Assembly: GCA_963785425.1 (NCBI GenBank)
Contig: CAWAVG010000003.1
Location: 248,001-312,000 of the forward strand
From: RYN-133 sp963785425
Lineage (GTDB): Bacteria > Actinomycetota > Actinomycetes > Mycobacteriales > Jatrophihabitantaceae
Direction: 5' to 3'
Length of the DNA stretch: 64,000 nt
Shown here in pieces: positions 33,787-42,221 of the stretch. The notes below the pieces were generated by a model, which searched no databases, was not told the origin of the DNA, and saw only the letters and a program-made list of their open reading frames with translations. The position numbers were made by a program, and so were the translations under genes. Position 1 is the stretch's first letter, and the number at the start of each line of letters is the position of its first letter.

Positions 33787-34944
33787 CTACTGGTGCAGGC
33801 TCGCCGCGAGCAGATCGACGAACGACACCGTCGGCCGCGCCACCCCGAACACCCGCGCCCGCAACAAGGTGCGCCGCGCCCACACGGCATGCGGTTTGCT
33901 CTCGTTCATCTTGTTCCGGTACGTCGACGACGACACCCCGCCCGATCGCGACGTGTCCACGATGTCGCACGCGTCTCGATACTCCTCGTGTGAGACCACC
34001 GACAGGGCGTTGACCGCCGCGACGTGGGTGGGATGGATGACCGTCTTGCCGGTCAGCCCGTTCGAGCGGTCGAGGGTCACCTCGCGGATCAGCCCGTCGA
34101 GGTCCTTCGCGATGAGTTCCGCGCGCAGGGTGCGTTCGTCACCGCGCGCGAACGGTGACTCGCGCAGCTGCGGCTTGAAGATGCGCTCGCTGCCCGAGAA
34201 GTACTCCCACACCGGACCGGTGATGACGTAGCCGTCGTCCGCGCGGCCGAAGAAGTTGACGACGTCGCCGATGACGGCGGCGAGCAGGGCCACGTCGTAC
34301 ACCGTGTGTTCGCGCAGCCGGCGCAGCCCGTACTGGCCGGACAGGTCGGTGGCGCCCAGCCGCACCGCGAGCACGTGAGCGCGGTAGTCGCCGAGCACCT
34401 GGCGCAGCGCGGCCAGTGTTTCGAGCCGGGTCTCGATCCGTCCGATCTCGGGCGTTTCGAGCACCGGCAGCGCGTACAGGCGGCGTCCGACGGAGCTGCT
34501 CGCCTCGGCAACGGCGTGAAGGAACGCCCGGGCATTGCCCGGGTCGAACTTGGGCAGCACGAAGCCGGTGACCACACCGTTCTCGGCACCCAGCCCGCGC
34601 GTGATCATCGGGATCTGCTCGGGGTAGCGCACCCGGACGAACACGAGTGGCCCGTCCGGAGCGGTGCCGGCGTAGTGCCGCAACTGCTTGATCGCGTTGC
34701 GTTCGCCTTCGACGAGGGCGTGATCGGGGATCGAGTCCTCGAGGCACACGACCATGCTGGTGACTCCCTGGCGGGCCCGGCGCGCGATGTCGTCCGCGAG
34801 CTTGGGACGGGTGGCCGGGCTGTACAGGGTCGCGCCGAGAGCCACACCGAGGAACTCGCGCTCCGAGCATGCGTCGAACGACTCGGGAGCAATCAGGAAC
34901 AACCGCCCCCGGTCGTCGTCGTCCAGAAAGTCGAAGTGCCGCAT
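33787..34944 (-). CDS. HpcH/HpaI aldolase-like (citrate-lyase-beta fold) protein of the Ter module
   Basis: A 385-residue TIM-barrel lyase-like protein. Visible motifs: LGATLYSPATRPKLADDI near residue 35, SMVVCLEDSIPDHAL near 60 with the metal-binding Glu/Asp, GFVLPKFDPGNA near 125, ALPVLETPEIGRIE near 160 and VIHPTHVAAVNAL near 315. I start at ATG 34944 (MRHFDFLDDDDRGRLFLIAP), where homologous sequences begin; ATG 34953 adds three residues. It is the first gene of the minus-strand operon and its start is only 52 bases from the divergent tandem-TerD gene, so the promoters overlap. Confidence 0.85.
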   Translation of the reverse strand: MRHFDFLDDDDRGRLFLIAPESFDACSEREFLGVALGATLYSPATRPKLADDIARRARQGVTSMVVCLEDSIPDHALVEGERNAIKQLRHYAGTAPDGPLVFVRVRYPEQIPMITRGLGAENGVVTGFVLPKFDPGNARAFLHAVAEASSSVGRRLYALPVLETPEIGRIETRLETLAALRQVLGDYRAHVLAVRLGATDLSGQYGLRRLREHTVYDVALLAAVIGDVVNFFGRADDGYVITGPVWEYFSGSERIFKPQLRESPFARGDERTLRAELIAKDLDGLIREVTLDRSNGLTGKTVIHPTHVAAVNALSVVSHEEYRDACDIVDTSRSGGVSSSTYRNKMNESKPHAVWARRTLLRARVFGVARPTVSFVDLLAASLHQ

Positions 34945-34996
34945 CGGGCACATGCTTGCACGCCCGACTGGGCCGCGTCTCTGGCACGATCCAGGA

Positions 34997-36676
34997 ATGA
35001 CCTCGATGTCAAAGGGTGGAAACCTGCCGGTAACCGCGCCCCAGGTGCGGGCCACGCTGTTCTGGTCCGGCGGCGACGGCGTCCCCGATGTGGACGCCTC
35101 GGCGCTGCTGCTGCAGGCCGACGGCAGGGTCGCATCCGATGCCGACTTCGTGTTCTACAACCAGCCCGAGCACTCGTCCGGACGCGTGAAGCACGCCGGG
35201 AAGCAGACCGGGCCGGCCAGCTACGACGTCGTCGACATCGACCTCGCCGGGCTGCCCGCGGCCGTCGAGCGGGTCGCCCTGGCCGCGTCGACCGACGGCG
35301 GGTCGTTCGGGCAGGTGCCGGGGTTGCGGCTGGTGGTGTCGGACCTGACGAGCGGTACGGACATCGCGCAGTTCGCGATGAGCGCCTCGGACGAGACGGC
35401 GTTCGTGACCGGCGAGCTGTACCGCCGCGACGGCGGGTGGAAGTTCCGCGCCGTCGGGCAGGGTTACCAGCGCGGGCTGGCGGGTCTCGCGACCGACTTC
35501 GGGATCGACGTCGGTGACGGCGGCGCAGATCTCGACTCGGAGCCGGATGCGCAGCCCGACATCGATCCGCAGGTGGCCGCGCCGGTGCTGCCTCCGCCGT
35601 CCTTCGCCGCGCCGTCAGGTTCGTTCGAGCCTGCCGCGCCGCCCGAGCCTGCCGCGCCGCCCGAGCCTGCCGCGCTGCCCGAGCCTGCTGCGCCGCCCGA
35701 GCCTGCTGCGGCGCCTGCACCGCCCGCACCGGCAGCGCCGCCTGAACCTGCAGCGTCGGCGGCGCCGGCGGCGGCAGACACGTCCCTGGACATCGGCGTA
35801 CCCGCCGCAGCGCCGGCCGCGGCGCCGGTGGAACCGCCGATGCCGCCGCCCCCGGTCGAACCGCCGATCGAACCGCCGGCGTCCCCAGCCGAACCGTGGA
35901 GCCCGCCGCCGCCGAGTTTCGACCAGCCCGCCGCAGCGCCGGTGCCGACCCCGCCGCCGCCGGCCGCGCCGTGGACGGCGCCACCGCCACCTCCGCCACC
36001 GGCGCCCGTCCCGGCGTCCGCACCACCGGCACCACCGCTCGCGCCACCGCTTTCCCCACCGATGCAGGCGCCGGTGCAAGCCGGAGCGCCGATGGCCGCA
36101 CCGGAAGCCGGCGCCGGTCCGGTCGTCCTGCAGCGCAACGAGCGGATCACGCTCGCCGGCCCGACCGGCCCGCTGCGCCGGATGATGCTCGACCTGTCGT
36201 GGCAGCCCGCGCCTGGACGGCTCAGCGTCGACCTCGACGCGTCGGTGATCGCCTTCGACGCGTCCGGCAAGAAGCTGGCCATCGTCTGGTACCAGCACCA
36301 GAACGAGTTCACCGGCGCGCTGCAGCACACCGGCGACGCCCGCGGCGAGGGGGCGCAGGGCGCCACCGAACGCATCCTCGTCGACCTCGGGGCGATGCCG
36401 AGAGAGGTCGACGCCCTCGTGTTCACGATCAACTCCTTCCACGGCCACACCTTCACCGACCTCGCAAGCGCGTCGGCCGACCTCAGCGACGAGACCGGCC
36501 GCCGGATCGTCACCTACGACCTGACCGACACCCAGCCGAGCACCGCCGTCCTGATGGCCATCGTGCGGCGCGAGCAGGGCGAGGCGTGGCTCATGCGCGC
36601 GATCGGCGAGTACCACGACTGCCGCACGGTGAAGAAGCTCGTCGAACCGGCCGCCCGGCAGGTCGGCATTCGATGA
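34997..36676 (+). CDS. tandem TerD protein with proline-alanine-rich linker
   Basis: A 559-residue protein: TerD domain (residues about 1-175: SKGGNLPVTAPQVRATLFWS to YQRGLAGLATDFGIDV), a linker of roughly 200 residues made of PEPAAPPEPAA-like repeats and polyproline runs, and a second TerD domain from about 380 to the end. Neither domain keeps the full calcium-binding GDNLTGEGxGDDE loop; the second reads GDARGEGAQGATE. TerD domains are cytoplasmic beta-sandwiches that bind calcium and act with TerC at the membrane. The long flexible linker suggests a scaffold. It is followed 19 bases later by a paralogue of the same design. Confidence 0.88.
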   Translation: MTSMSKGGNLPVTAPQVRATLFWSGGDGVPDVDASALLLQADGRVASDADFVFYNQPEHSSGRVKHAGKQTGPASYDVVDIDLAGLPAAVERVALAASTDGGSFGQVPGLRLVVSDLTSGTDIAQFAMSASDETAFVTGELYRRDGGWKFRAVGQGYQRGLAGLATDFGIDVGDGGADLDSEPDAQPDIDPQVAAPVLPPPSFAAPSGSFEPAAPPEPAAPPEPAALPEPAAPPEPAAAPAPPAPAAPPEPAASAAPAAADTSLDIGVPAAAPAAAPVEPPMPPPPVEPPIEPPASPAEPWSPPPPSFDQPAAAPVPTPPPPAAPWTAPPPPPPPAPVPASAPPAPPLAPPLSPPMQAPVQAGAPMAAPEAGAGPVVLQRNERITLAGPTGPLRRMMLDLSWQPAPGRLSVDLDASVIAFDASGKKLAIVWYQHQNEFTGALQHTGDARGEGAQGATERILVDLGAMPREVDALVFTINSFHGHTFTDLASASADLSDETGRRIVTYDLTDTQPSTAVLMAIVRREQGEAWLMRAIGEYHDCRTVKKLVEPAARQVGIR

Positions 36677-36695
36677 GCGATCGCAGGGCGACGCG

Positions 36696-38034
36696 ATGAC
36701 CGAGCTGACGAAGGGCGCGAACGTCGCGGTGGCCTCGCCTGCGGTGCGGGCGACGCTGAGCTGGACGGGCGGCCCCGGCGTCCCCGACGTCGACGCCTCG
36801 GCGCTGTTGCTCGGAGAGAGCGGACGGGTCGCGTTCGGACGACGACTTCGTGTTCTACAACCAGCCGCAGCATGCGAGCGGAGCCGTCCGGCACGCCGGC
36901 AAGAGCGGCACCAGCGACACGCTCGAGGTGCAGCTCTCAGCGCTGCCGGCGTCGGTCGATCGGGTCGTGCTCGCGGCGTCGGTCGACGGTGGCTCGTTCG
37001 GGCAGGTGCGCGACTTCCGCATCGTCGTGACCGACGCCGCGACCGGTGCCGAACTCGCCACGTTCGCGATGTCAGCGACCGACGAGACGGCGTTCCACTG
37101 CGGCGAGCTCTACCGGCGTGGCGGCGGCTGGAAGTTCCGCGCCGTGGGACAGGGTTGGACGAGCGGACTCGCGGGCCTGGCCACCGACTTCGGCATCTCG
37201 GTGGCGCAGGACGAACCGGCGGCGCCTGCACCGGCGCCAGCGGCGGCCCCGGCACCAACGCCGCCACCTCCCCCACCGCCTGCCCCGATGTCTTCTCCGC
37301 CACCAGCCGCACCACCGACGTCCGCACCACTGCCGCCGCCCCCACCGGCCGATGCCGGCTTCGCGACCGGTCCGACGCCGCCGCCACCGCCCCCACCGGC
37401 GGCTCCGCCCTCAGCCACACCGGCCCCCATGATGGCGCCGCCGGCGCCCGCCGCGAATCTCGACGGCGGCCGGGTCAGCCTCGTCAAGGGGGCGCGCGTC
37501 AGCCTCGTCAAGTCCGGGGCGCCGGCCCTGGCCGCGGTGACGATGGGCCTGGGATGGGATCCGGCACCGGGGCGGCGCCGCATCGATCTCGACGCTTCGG
37601 CGATCGGGTTCGACGCGTCCGGACGCAAGTTGGCGATCGTCTGGTTCACGCACCTCGCCGACTTCGGCGGGGCGCTGCGGCACGGCGGCGACAACCTGAC
37701 CGGTGCCGGCGAGGGCGACGACGAGCAGATCCACGTCGACCTGCAGCACATGCCCACCGAGGTCGCGACCCTGGTCTTCACCATCACCTCGTTCGGCGGC
37801 CAGAAGTTCACCGAGGTGGCCAGCGCCTTCTGCCGGCTCGTCGACGCGGCAACCGGTCAGGAACTCGTCCGCTACGACCTGTCGAACGCCGAGCCGCGCT
37901 CAGCGGTGCTGATGGCGATGCTGCGGCGCACGCCGGCAGGCCCGTGGGAGATGCGGGCGATCGGCGAGTTCCACGACGCGCGCACGGTCAAGAAGCTGGT
38001 CGATCCGGCCGCGCGGTGGGCCGTCATCCCCTAG
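36696..38034 (+). CDS. second tandem TerD protein, with an apparent +1 frameshift in its first domain
   Basis: The frame opens at the ATG at 36696 (MTELTKGANVAVASPAVRAT) and matches the first TerD domain of the preceding gene as far as GESGRVA. There one surplus T at 36834 (GTCGCGTTCGGAC) throws the frame off. The correct continuation SDDDFVFYNQPQHASG follows in the next frame and runs to the TAG at 38032-38034. Removing that base restores a protein of about 445 residues: TerD, a linker rich in polyproline (about 80 residues), TerD. The second domain keeps the calcium loop GDNLTGAGEGDDE, and starts with a duplicated RVSLVKGARVSLVKSG strand. As sequenced only truncated products would be made. 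A real mutation and a sequencing error are both possible. Confidence 0.75.
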
Positions 38035-38040
38035 TCGTCC

Positions 38041-38110
38041 GCGAGTGGTCGTTTGTCGCGCGAGTGGTCAGCTATAAGTGACCACTCGGGGCGTTAATGA
38101 CCACTCGCGG
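38041..38110. repeat. GAGTGGTCAC nested double inverted repeat between the tandem TerD and hemerythrin genes
   Basis: Arms GCGAGTGGTC (38041-38050), GCGCGAGTGGTCA (38058-38070), TGACCACTCG (38079-38088) and TGACCACTCGCGG (38098-38110) around GCTATAAG. It fills nearly all of the 79-base gap between the stops of two convergent genes, fitting a bidirectional terminator. Confidence 0.8.
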
Positions 38111-38113
38111 GGC

Positions 38114-38641
38114 TCAGCCGACGGACTTGTCGACGAGGCCCTCGATCCAGCTGGTGAGCTTGCTCAGCGTCGCCGACTTCGGGACGAACGCCCGCGGGTG
38201 GGTGGGCGCGAGCTGCTCGGCGCCGAGCGCGCCCTCGCCGAGCTCGGCGAGGGTGTCGGCGTCGAGGACGGCGACGAGCTGCGGGATCAGCGACGACTCC
38301 TGCCGCCCGGCGTGCTCGGCCAACGCCCGCTCGAGCTCACCGATCGTCACCTCGACAGGCTGGTCGTCGTCGTCGTCGAGACGGCGCAGGATCTTCTCGA
38401 TGCGCTCGTGCTCGGCGAACTCGTCATCGGACAGCTGCTCGCCGCCGTCGAGATGCTTCCGCACGGCCGGCAGCAGGTACTGCTCCTCGGCGACGAAGTG
38501 GCGCACGATGTCCGCGCTGAGCTGGGTGAACCGGTCGCCGGCACCCGTTGCGTCGGTACGCAGAACTGCCACGTCGCGGGTGATCGCCGCATGGTCGCTG
38601 CGCAACACGGCATCGATGGGATCCGGCGTGGTCGAAGTCAT
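38114..38641 (-). CDS. hemerythrin HHE domain protein
   Basis: A 175-residue four-helix bundle of the HHE cation-binding family. Metal ligands are visible in VLRSDHAAITRDV (His 17), RHFVAEEQYLLPAV (His and Glu, near 48), AEHERIEKIL near 75 and EHAGRQESSLIPQ near 110. Such proteins bind a di-iron centre and sense or handle oxygen, NO or iron. It lies on the minus strand inside the Ter cluster, with an independent start 20 bases from the next gene. Hemerythrins are not core Ter components, so its role is open. Confidence 0.9.
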   Translation of the reverse strand: MTSTTPDPIDAVLRSDHAAITRDVAVLRTDATGAGDRFTQLSADIVRHFVAEEQYLLPAVRKHLDGGEQLSDDEFAEHERIEKILRRLDDDDDQPVEVTIGELERALAEHAGRQESSLIPQLVAVLDADTLAELGEGALGAEQLAPTHPRAFVPKSATLSKLTSWIEGLVDKSVG

Positions 38642-38661
38642 GGCCGCAAGCCTACGGCGGG

Positions 38662-39717
38662 CTACTCGACCGGGGTGCGGTCGTCGAGCCAGCTGATCCG
38701 GTCGAACCCGTAGGCCCGCGCGGCCTCCCGGACGTCGCCGAACAGCGTTTCCATCTCGGCGCGGAGCACGAGCTCGCCGCGCACCTGGTAGATCGACGCC
38801 AGCACGGCGATCGTGCCGCCCTGCAGCCCGTCCAGCGAGATCTCGATGCGCTCACCGCCGAACGTGGTGAGGATCAGCGTGCCGCCCCACTGCAACGGTT
38901 GCCGCTGCTCCGAGAACGCGTAGACGATCAGGCGGCGCAGCCCGCGGCACTGGCGCAGATCCATCTGCACCCGTTCGAACCGGTCGTGCCCGCCGACGAG
39001 CACGGGACGTTTCGAGTGCGGCGGCGCGAACCGGTTGCCCTGGGTCATCTGCATCGTCATCTCGAGCTCCGACGTCAGCTCGTAGACGCATCCCAGCCGC
39101 AGGTCACCGACCTCGGCAGAAGTCGCCGCCTCGATGGTCAGGGTGCCGATGCCGCTCTGCAGCGGCGTCAGCGTGACCGTCGGCTCCGTGGGGCTCATCA
39201 GGAACCGCTCGCCGGGCTTGATGCGTTCGTCGAGACGCCTCCGTCGCGGCGCGCGGGCCGGCGGCGGCGCCGCGCGCTGTGCCGGCGGTGCCGGCGGTGC
39301 CGCGTCGAGGTCGAGCGAGGTGGACGGGGCGGCGGTCGGCGCAGTGGTCGGCACAGTGGCTGCCGGTGAGGGGGTCGGCGCGTCGAGGTCGAGCGAGGAC
39401 GAGACCGGCGCCGGGTTGCGCGGCGCGGGCGGCGCGGGCGGCGCGGGCGGCGCGGCGGCGGCGCAGCCGGCGGCGCAGCCGGCGGCGGCGAAGTCGAGGG
39501 GGGTACCGGTCGTTGTGTCGGCGTCGGTGTCCGTTGCGTCGCCGGTGCCGGTGCCGGTGCCGGTGTCGCAGCCGGGGTGTCGTGGGCGTGATGGGTCGCG
39601 TGCCCCGAGATGAACTCCCCCAACCCCGGCGATGATCGTGCAGTCTCGTCCGCCCGGGGGCGCGAAACTGCACGATCTTCGGGACGTGCGCGGGGGGCGT
39701 GGCGGCGCCGCAGCCAC
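38662..39717 (-). CDS. TerA-type protein with a low-complexity N-terminal region; start uncertain
   Basis: The last 180 residues resemble the C-terminal half of TerA: LRLGCVYELTSELEMTMQM corresponds to LDLGCLYEFSDGSKGVVQAL of the other TerA, followed by LIVYAFSEQRQ and a C-terminal helix. Before this is a proline-alanine-rich linker with repeated SLDLDA motifs (SSSLDLDAPTPSP, STSLDLDAAPPAP). The longest frame starts at 39717, but it crosses an inverted repeat (39634-39677) that looks non-coding. In-frame alternatives are a GTG near 39358 and an ATG at 39198. A GGGGGAG site near 39620 is followed, in another frame, by GHATHHAHDTPAATPAPAPA, a more natural linker, so a frame error near 39.5 kb is also conceivable. 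Confidence 0.6.
   Translation of the reverse strand: MAAAPPRPPRTSRRSCSFAPPGGRDCTIIAGVGGVHLGARDPSRPRHPGCDTGTGTGTGDATDTDADTTTGTPLDFAAAGCAAGCAAAAPPAPPAPPAPRNPAPVSSSLDLDAPTPSPAATVPTTAPTAAPSTSLDLDAAPPAPPAQRAAPPPARAPRRRRLDERIKPGERFLMSPTEPTVTLTPLQSGIGTLTIEAATSAEVGDLRLGCVYELTSELEMTMQMTQGNRFAPPHSKRPVLVGGHDRFERVQMDLRQCRGLRRLIVYAFSEQRQPLQWGGTLILTTFGGERIEISLDGLQGGTIAVLASIYQVRGELVLRAEMETLFGDVREAARAYGFDRISWLDDRTPVE
39634..39677. promoter_or_regulatory. 11-base perfect inverted repeat upstream of the TerA-type gene
   Basis: GATCGTGCAGT (39634-39644) and ACTGCACGATC (39667-39677) enclose a GC-rich centre with CGCCCGGGGGCG. It lies in the gap between two minus-strand genes of the Ter cluster. It could be an operator for the downstream gene or the terminator of the upstream TerD gene. 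Nothing in the sequence decides between them. Confidence 0.4.
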
Positions 39718-39798
39718 GGTAGGTCCGTCCGCTTCGGGGCGAAGCGTGCATCGGCGATCATGCTGTCAGCCAGTGGTCATCTAGTGCTGATCGAGTGC

Positions 39799-40353
39799 TC
39801 ACAGTTGCAACCCGTAGTCGGACGCGATGCCTGCAATGCCCTTCGAGTAGCCCTGGCCGAGCACCTTGAACTTCCACTCGCCGTTGTAGCGATACACCTC
39901 GCCCAGTGCGAGCGCTGTCTCGGTCTGCAGCGGCGTGGCGAGCTCCTCCGACTGGACGAGCTCGGCATTGCCGTCGAGATTCAGCACCCGCACGACGCAC
40001 GAGCGCAGCTGACCCAGCGTGCGCTTCTGCGCCGGCCCCTCGTTGACGTACACGACTATGACGATGCGCTCCACCTGCGCGGGTACGGAGCCGAGATCGA
40101 TCTCGACCTGCTCCTGGTCACCGCCGAGCGCCTCGTCGAGCTGCTGCACCGACAGGTCCGGCGACGAGAGCTGGTTGAAGAACACGAAGTGCTGATCGGA
40201 CAGCGCGCGGCCGTCCGGCCCGCACAGGATCGTCGCCATTGTCATGTTGTCGGCCAGTGCGGTTTCCGATCCCGCGTTCCACTTCACGCCGACGACCAGA
40301 CCCTTGAGGCCGGGCACCTCGCGGGTCAGCGACACGTTCGCGCCGCGCTTCAT
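39799..40353 (-). CDS. TerD domain protein
   Basis: A single TerD domain of 184 residues from the ATG at 40353 (MKRGANVSLTREVPGLKGL); a TTG at 40362 with GGAA upstream is the alternative. The fold is recognisable throughout (VGVKWNAGSETALADNMTMA, SDQHFVFFNQLSSPDLSVQQ, YNGEWKFKVLGQGYSKGIAG), but the calcium loop is reduced to LDEALGGDQEQ and the central strands differ from the canonical copies, so it is a diverged paralogue. About 90 bases upstream separate it from the TelA-associated gene. Confidence 0.88.
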   Translation of the reverse strand: MKRGANVSLTREVPGLKGLVVGVKWNAGSETALADNMTMATILCGPDGRALSDQHFVFFNQLSSPDLSVQQLDEALGGDQEQVEIDLGSVPAQVERIVIVVYVNEGPAQKRTLGQLRSCVVRVLNLDGNAELVQSEELATPLQTETALALGEVYRYNGEWKFKVLGQGYSKGIAGIASDYGLQL

Positions 40354-40440
40354 CGTTGCCAAGATCGGTTCCGCATCGATCGGGTCGGCCCCGCGAAGCG
40401 TCGGCCAGCGTTTACTCCGGTTGCCATAGCGGCTTCAACT

Positions 40441-40929
40441 CTAGAGATCGAGGTCCGAGCCGCTGAACTTCGTGCGCAGGAAGCTCCCCTGCGACAGCAG
40501 CGCATCGGCATCGTGCGCCCGGGCGGCGTCGAGCAGATCCATCGCCGAGGCCCACAGCACGTCCAGCTGCTCGATGAAGGACTGGGCCGGCGTGCGTCCG
40601 CTCGGGCGCTGCACGTCGACGACCGACGGGTCGATGGCGAGGTAGGCGCGCAGCGTCGTGGGCAGGTAGTCCTCGAGCATCCCCCGGATCGAGATGACGG
40701 CGTGCACGTCGAGCTCGCGTTCGGCCGAGGTCTCGATCACCTCGCGGACGACGTCGAGGACGCGACGCGCTACGACCACGCCCTCGACCGGGAGCTTGCC
40801 GGCATTGGCATTGATCTCACGGGTCAGCGCGAACATCGACGCGAGCAGGGCCTCCGGCTTGTCCTTCGGATCGTCCTGCGGGGTCAGCTCCTCGTGCGCG
40901 CGCTCATTGGCCCGGCGGAACCACGTCAC
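40441..40929 (-). CDS. helical protein downstream of TelA, function unknown
   Basis: A 162-residue soluble, helix-rich protein (MTWFRRANERAHEELTPQDD; later GVVVARRVLDVVREVIETSA). I do not recognise a family domain. By position, 12 bases after telA and in the same operon, it is the counterpart of the small proteins (XpaC-like in Firmicutes) that accompany TelA, but the sequence alone does not show homology. It starts at a GTG at 40929. Confidence 0.72.
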   Translation of the reverse strand: MTWFRRANERAHEELTPQDDPKDKPEALLASMFALTREINANAGKLPVEGVVVARRVLDVVREVIETSAERELDVHAVISIRGMLEDYLPTTLRAYLAIDPSVVDVQRPSGRTPAQSFIEQLDVLWASAMDLLDAARAHDADALLSQGSFLRTKFSGSDLDL

Positions 40930-40941
40930 TCAATGCGCCGT

Positions 40942-42195
40942 TCAGGACGGGAGCTGGGTCTGCTCGGCACCTTCGCCACGCCGGGTGCGTTCCAGGTACG
41001 GCTTGGCCCGCTCGATCTGACCCTCGAGCGCCGTGACCGTCTGCGACATCGAGTCGACGGCTTGGGCACGGAAGGTGTCGATCGCGTCCATCGTCTGGAA
41101 CACGTTGTCGAAGGCGGCCTGCAGTTTCTGGATGTCGATCGTGCTGCTGGCGGCCTGCTGGTTGATCTCGGCACCCTGAATGCGCAGCTGGTTCGAGGTC
41201 GACTCGATCAGGTTGGACGTCGTCTCGTTGAGCGCAGTGATCTGGTCGAGCACGAGCTTCTGGCGGGCCAGCGCCTGCGACACGATGACCGCGGTGCGCA
41301 GCGCCGACACCGTCGTGGTCTGCGCTCGGTCGACACCCTTGATCAGCTCGACGTTGTTCTTTCGCACCAGATCGAGGGCCATGTAGCCCTGCACCGACAC
41401 GGCCATCTGGGTCATGATGTCCTGGCGCCGCTGGCGGATCGCGAACAGCGCGTCGGACTTCAGCGTGTTCGCGTCGTCGGTGCGCCCGGCCGCCTCGAGC
41501 TCGGCGATCTTCTGCGTAACCGCCTGGTCGAGGGCCGCGGCAAGCTGCTGGTACTCGCTCAGCTTGCCCATCGTGGTCCACATGTTGGCCTTCTCGGTCT
41601 CGATGGCCGCGTTGTCCTTGCGCAGCTCGTCCTGACCGGACTCCAGCGACTTGATGATCGCGTTCAGGTGCGACTGCGCCGACTCGTACTTCGCGAAGTA
41701 ACGCTGGATCTTGTCGCCGCCCGGGATCCACTTGAGGATCTTCTTCGCTCCCGCGAGATCGGCACGATTGGGGTCGAGCTCGGTGACGGTCGAGCGCAGG
41801 TCGACCAGCGTGTTCGCCACCCGGGTCTGCGCATCGGCGCCGCCGCCACCCTTGTTCGCCTTGATCACTGCAGCGGGACGGTCGAGCATGCGGCTCGACA
41901 CGCTCGCCGACGCGCGAAGGTCCTTGTCACCCATCGACGTGATCGTGTCGATCTTCTTGGTGAACTCCGGAGAACGGACGTCGATCGACGCCAGCTCGTT
42001 GGCGAACGCGGCGGCCTTCTGCTGCAGCTCCGTCTTCGTCGCGTCGTCGACGGGGATGGCGCCGGCCGCCTCGTCCTCCTTCACCGTGGGGACGGGTGCC
42101 GGTGGCGCCAGCACGAGCCCGCCGGCAGCGGCCGGCGCCGACGTCGTCGTCGCGGCCGACGTGGTGGGTGTGGAACCGAGATCGAGCTCGGACAT
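40942..42195 (-). CDS. telA: TelA family toxic-anion-resistance protein
   Basis: A 417-residue cytosolic coiled-coil protein of the TelA/KlaA family. An Ala-Thr-rich leader (about 45 residues) precedes long helices; characteristic segments are ILKWIPGGDKIQRYFAKYES near residue 160, then QRRQDIMTQMAVSVQGYMAL and MDAIDTFRAQAVDSMSQTV near the end. TelA proteins confer resistance to tellurite and some antibiotics or colicins by an unknown mechanism and are regular members of Ter clusters. It begins with an ATG at 42195, 26 bases after the TerD gene upstream. Confidence 0.92.
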   Translation of the reverse strand: MSELDLGSTPTTSAATTTSAPAAAGGLVLAPPAPVPTVKEDEAAGAIPVDDATKTELQQKAAAFANELASIDVRSPEFTKKIDTITSMGDKDLRASASVSSRMLDRPAAVIKANKGGGGADAQTRVANTLVDLRSTVTELDPNRADLAGAKKILKWIPGGDKIQRYFAKYESAQSHLNAIIKSLESGQDELRKDNAAIETEKANMWTTMGKLSEYQQLAAALDQAVTQKIAELEAAGRTDDANTLKSDALFAIRQRRQDIMTQMAVSVQGYMALDLVRKNNVELIKGVDRAQTTTVSALRTAVIVSQALARQKLVLDQITALNETTSNLIESTSNQLRIQGAEINQQAASSTIDIQKLQAAFDNVFQTMDAIDTFRAQAVDSMSQTVTALEGQIERAKPYLERTRRGEGAEQTQLPS

Positions 42196-42221
42196 GACGT
42201 GGCTCCCTTATGAATCCGTAC

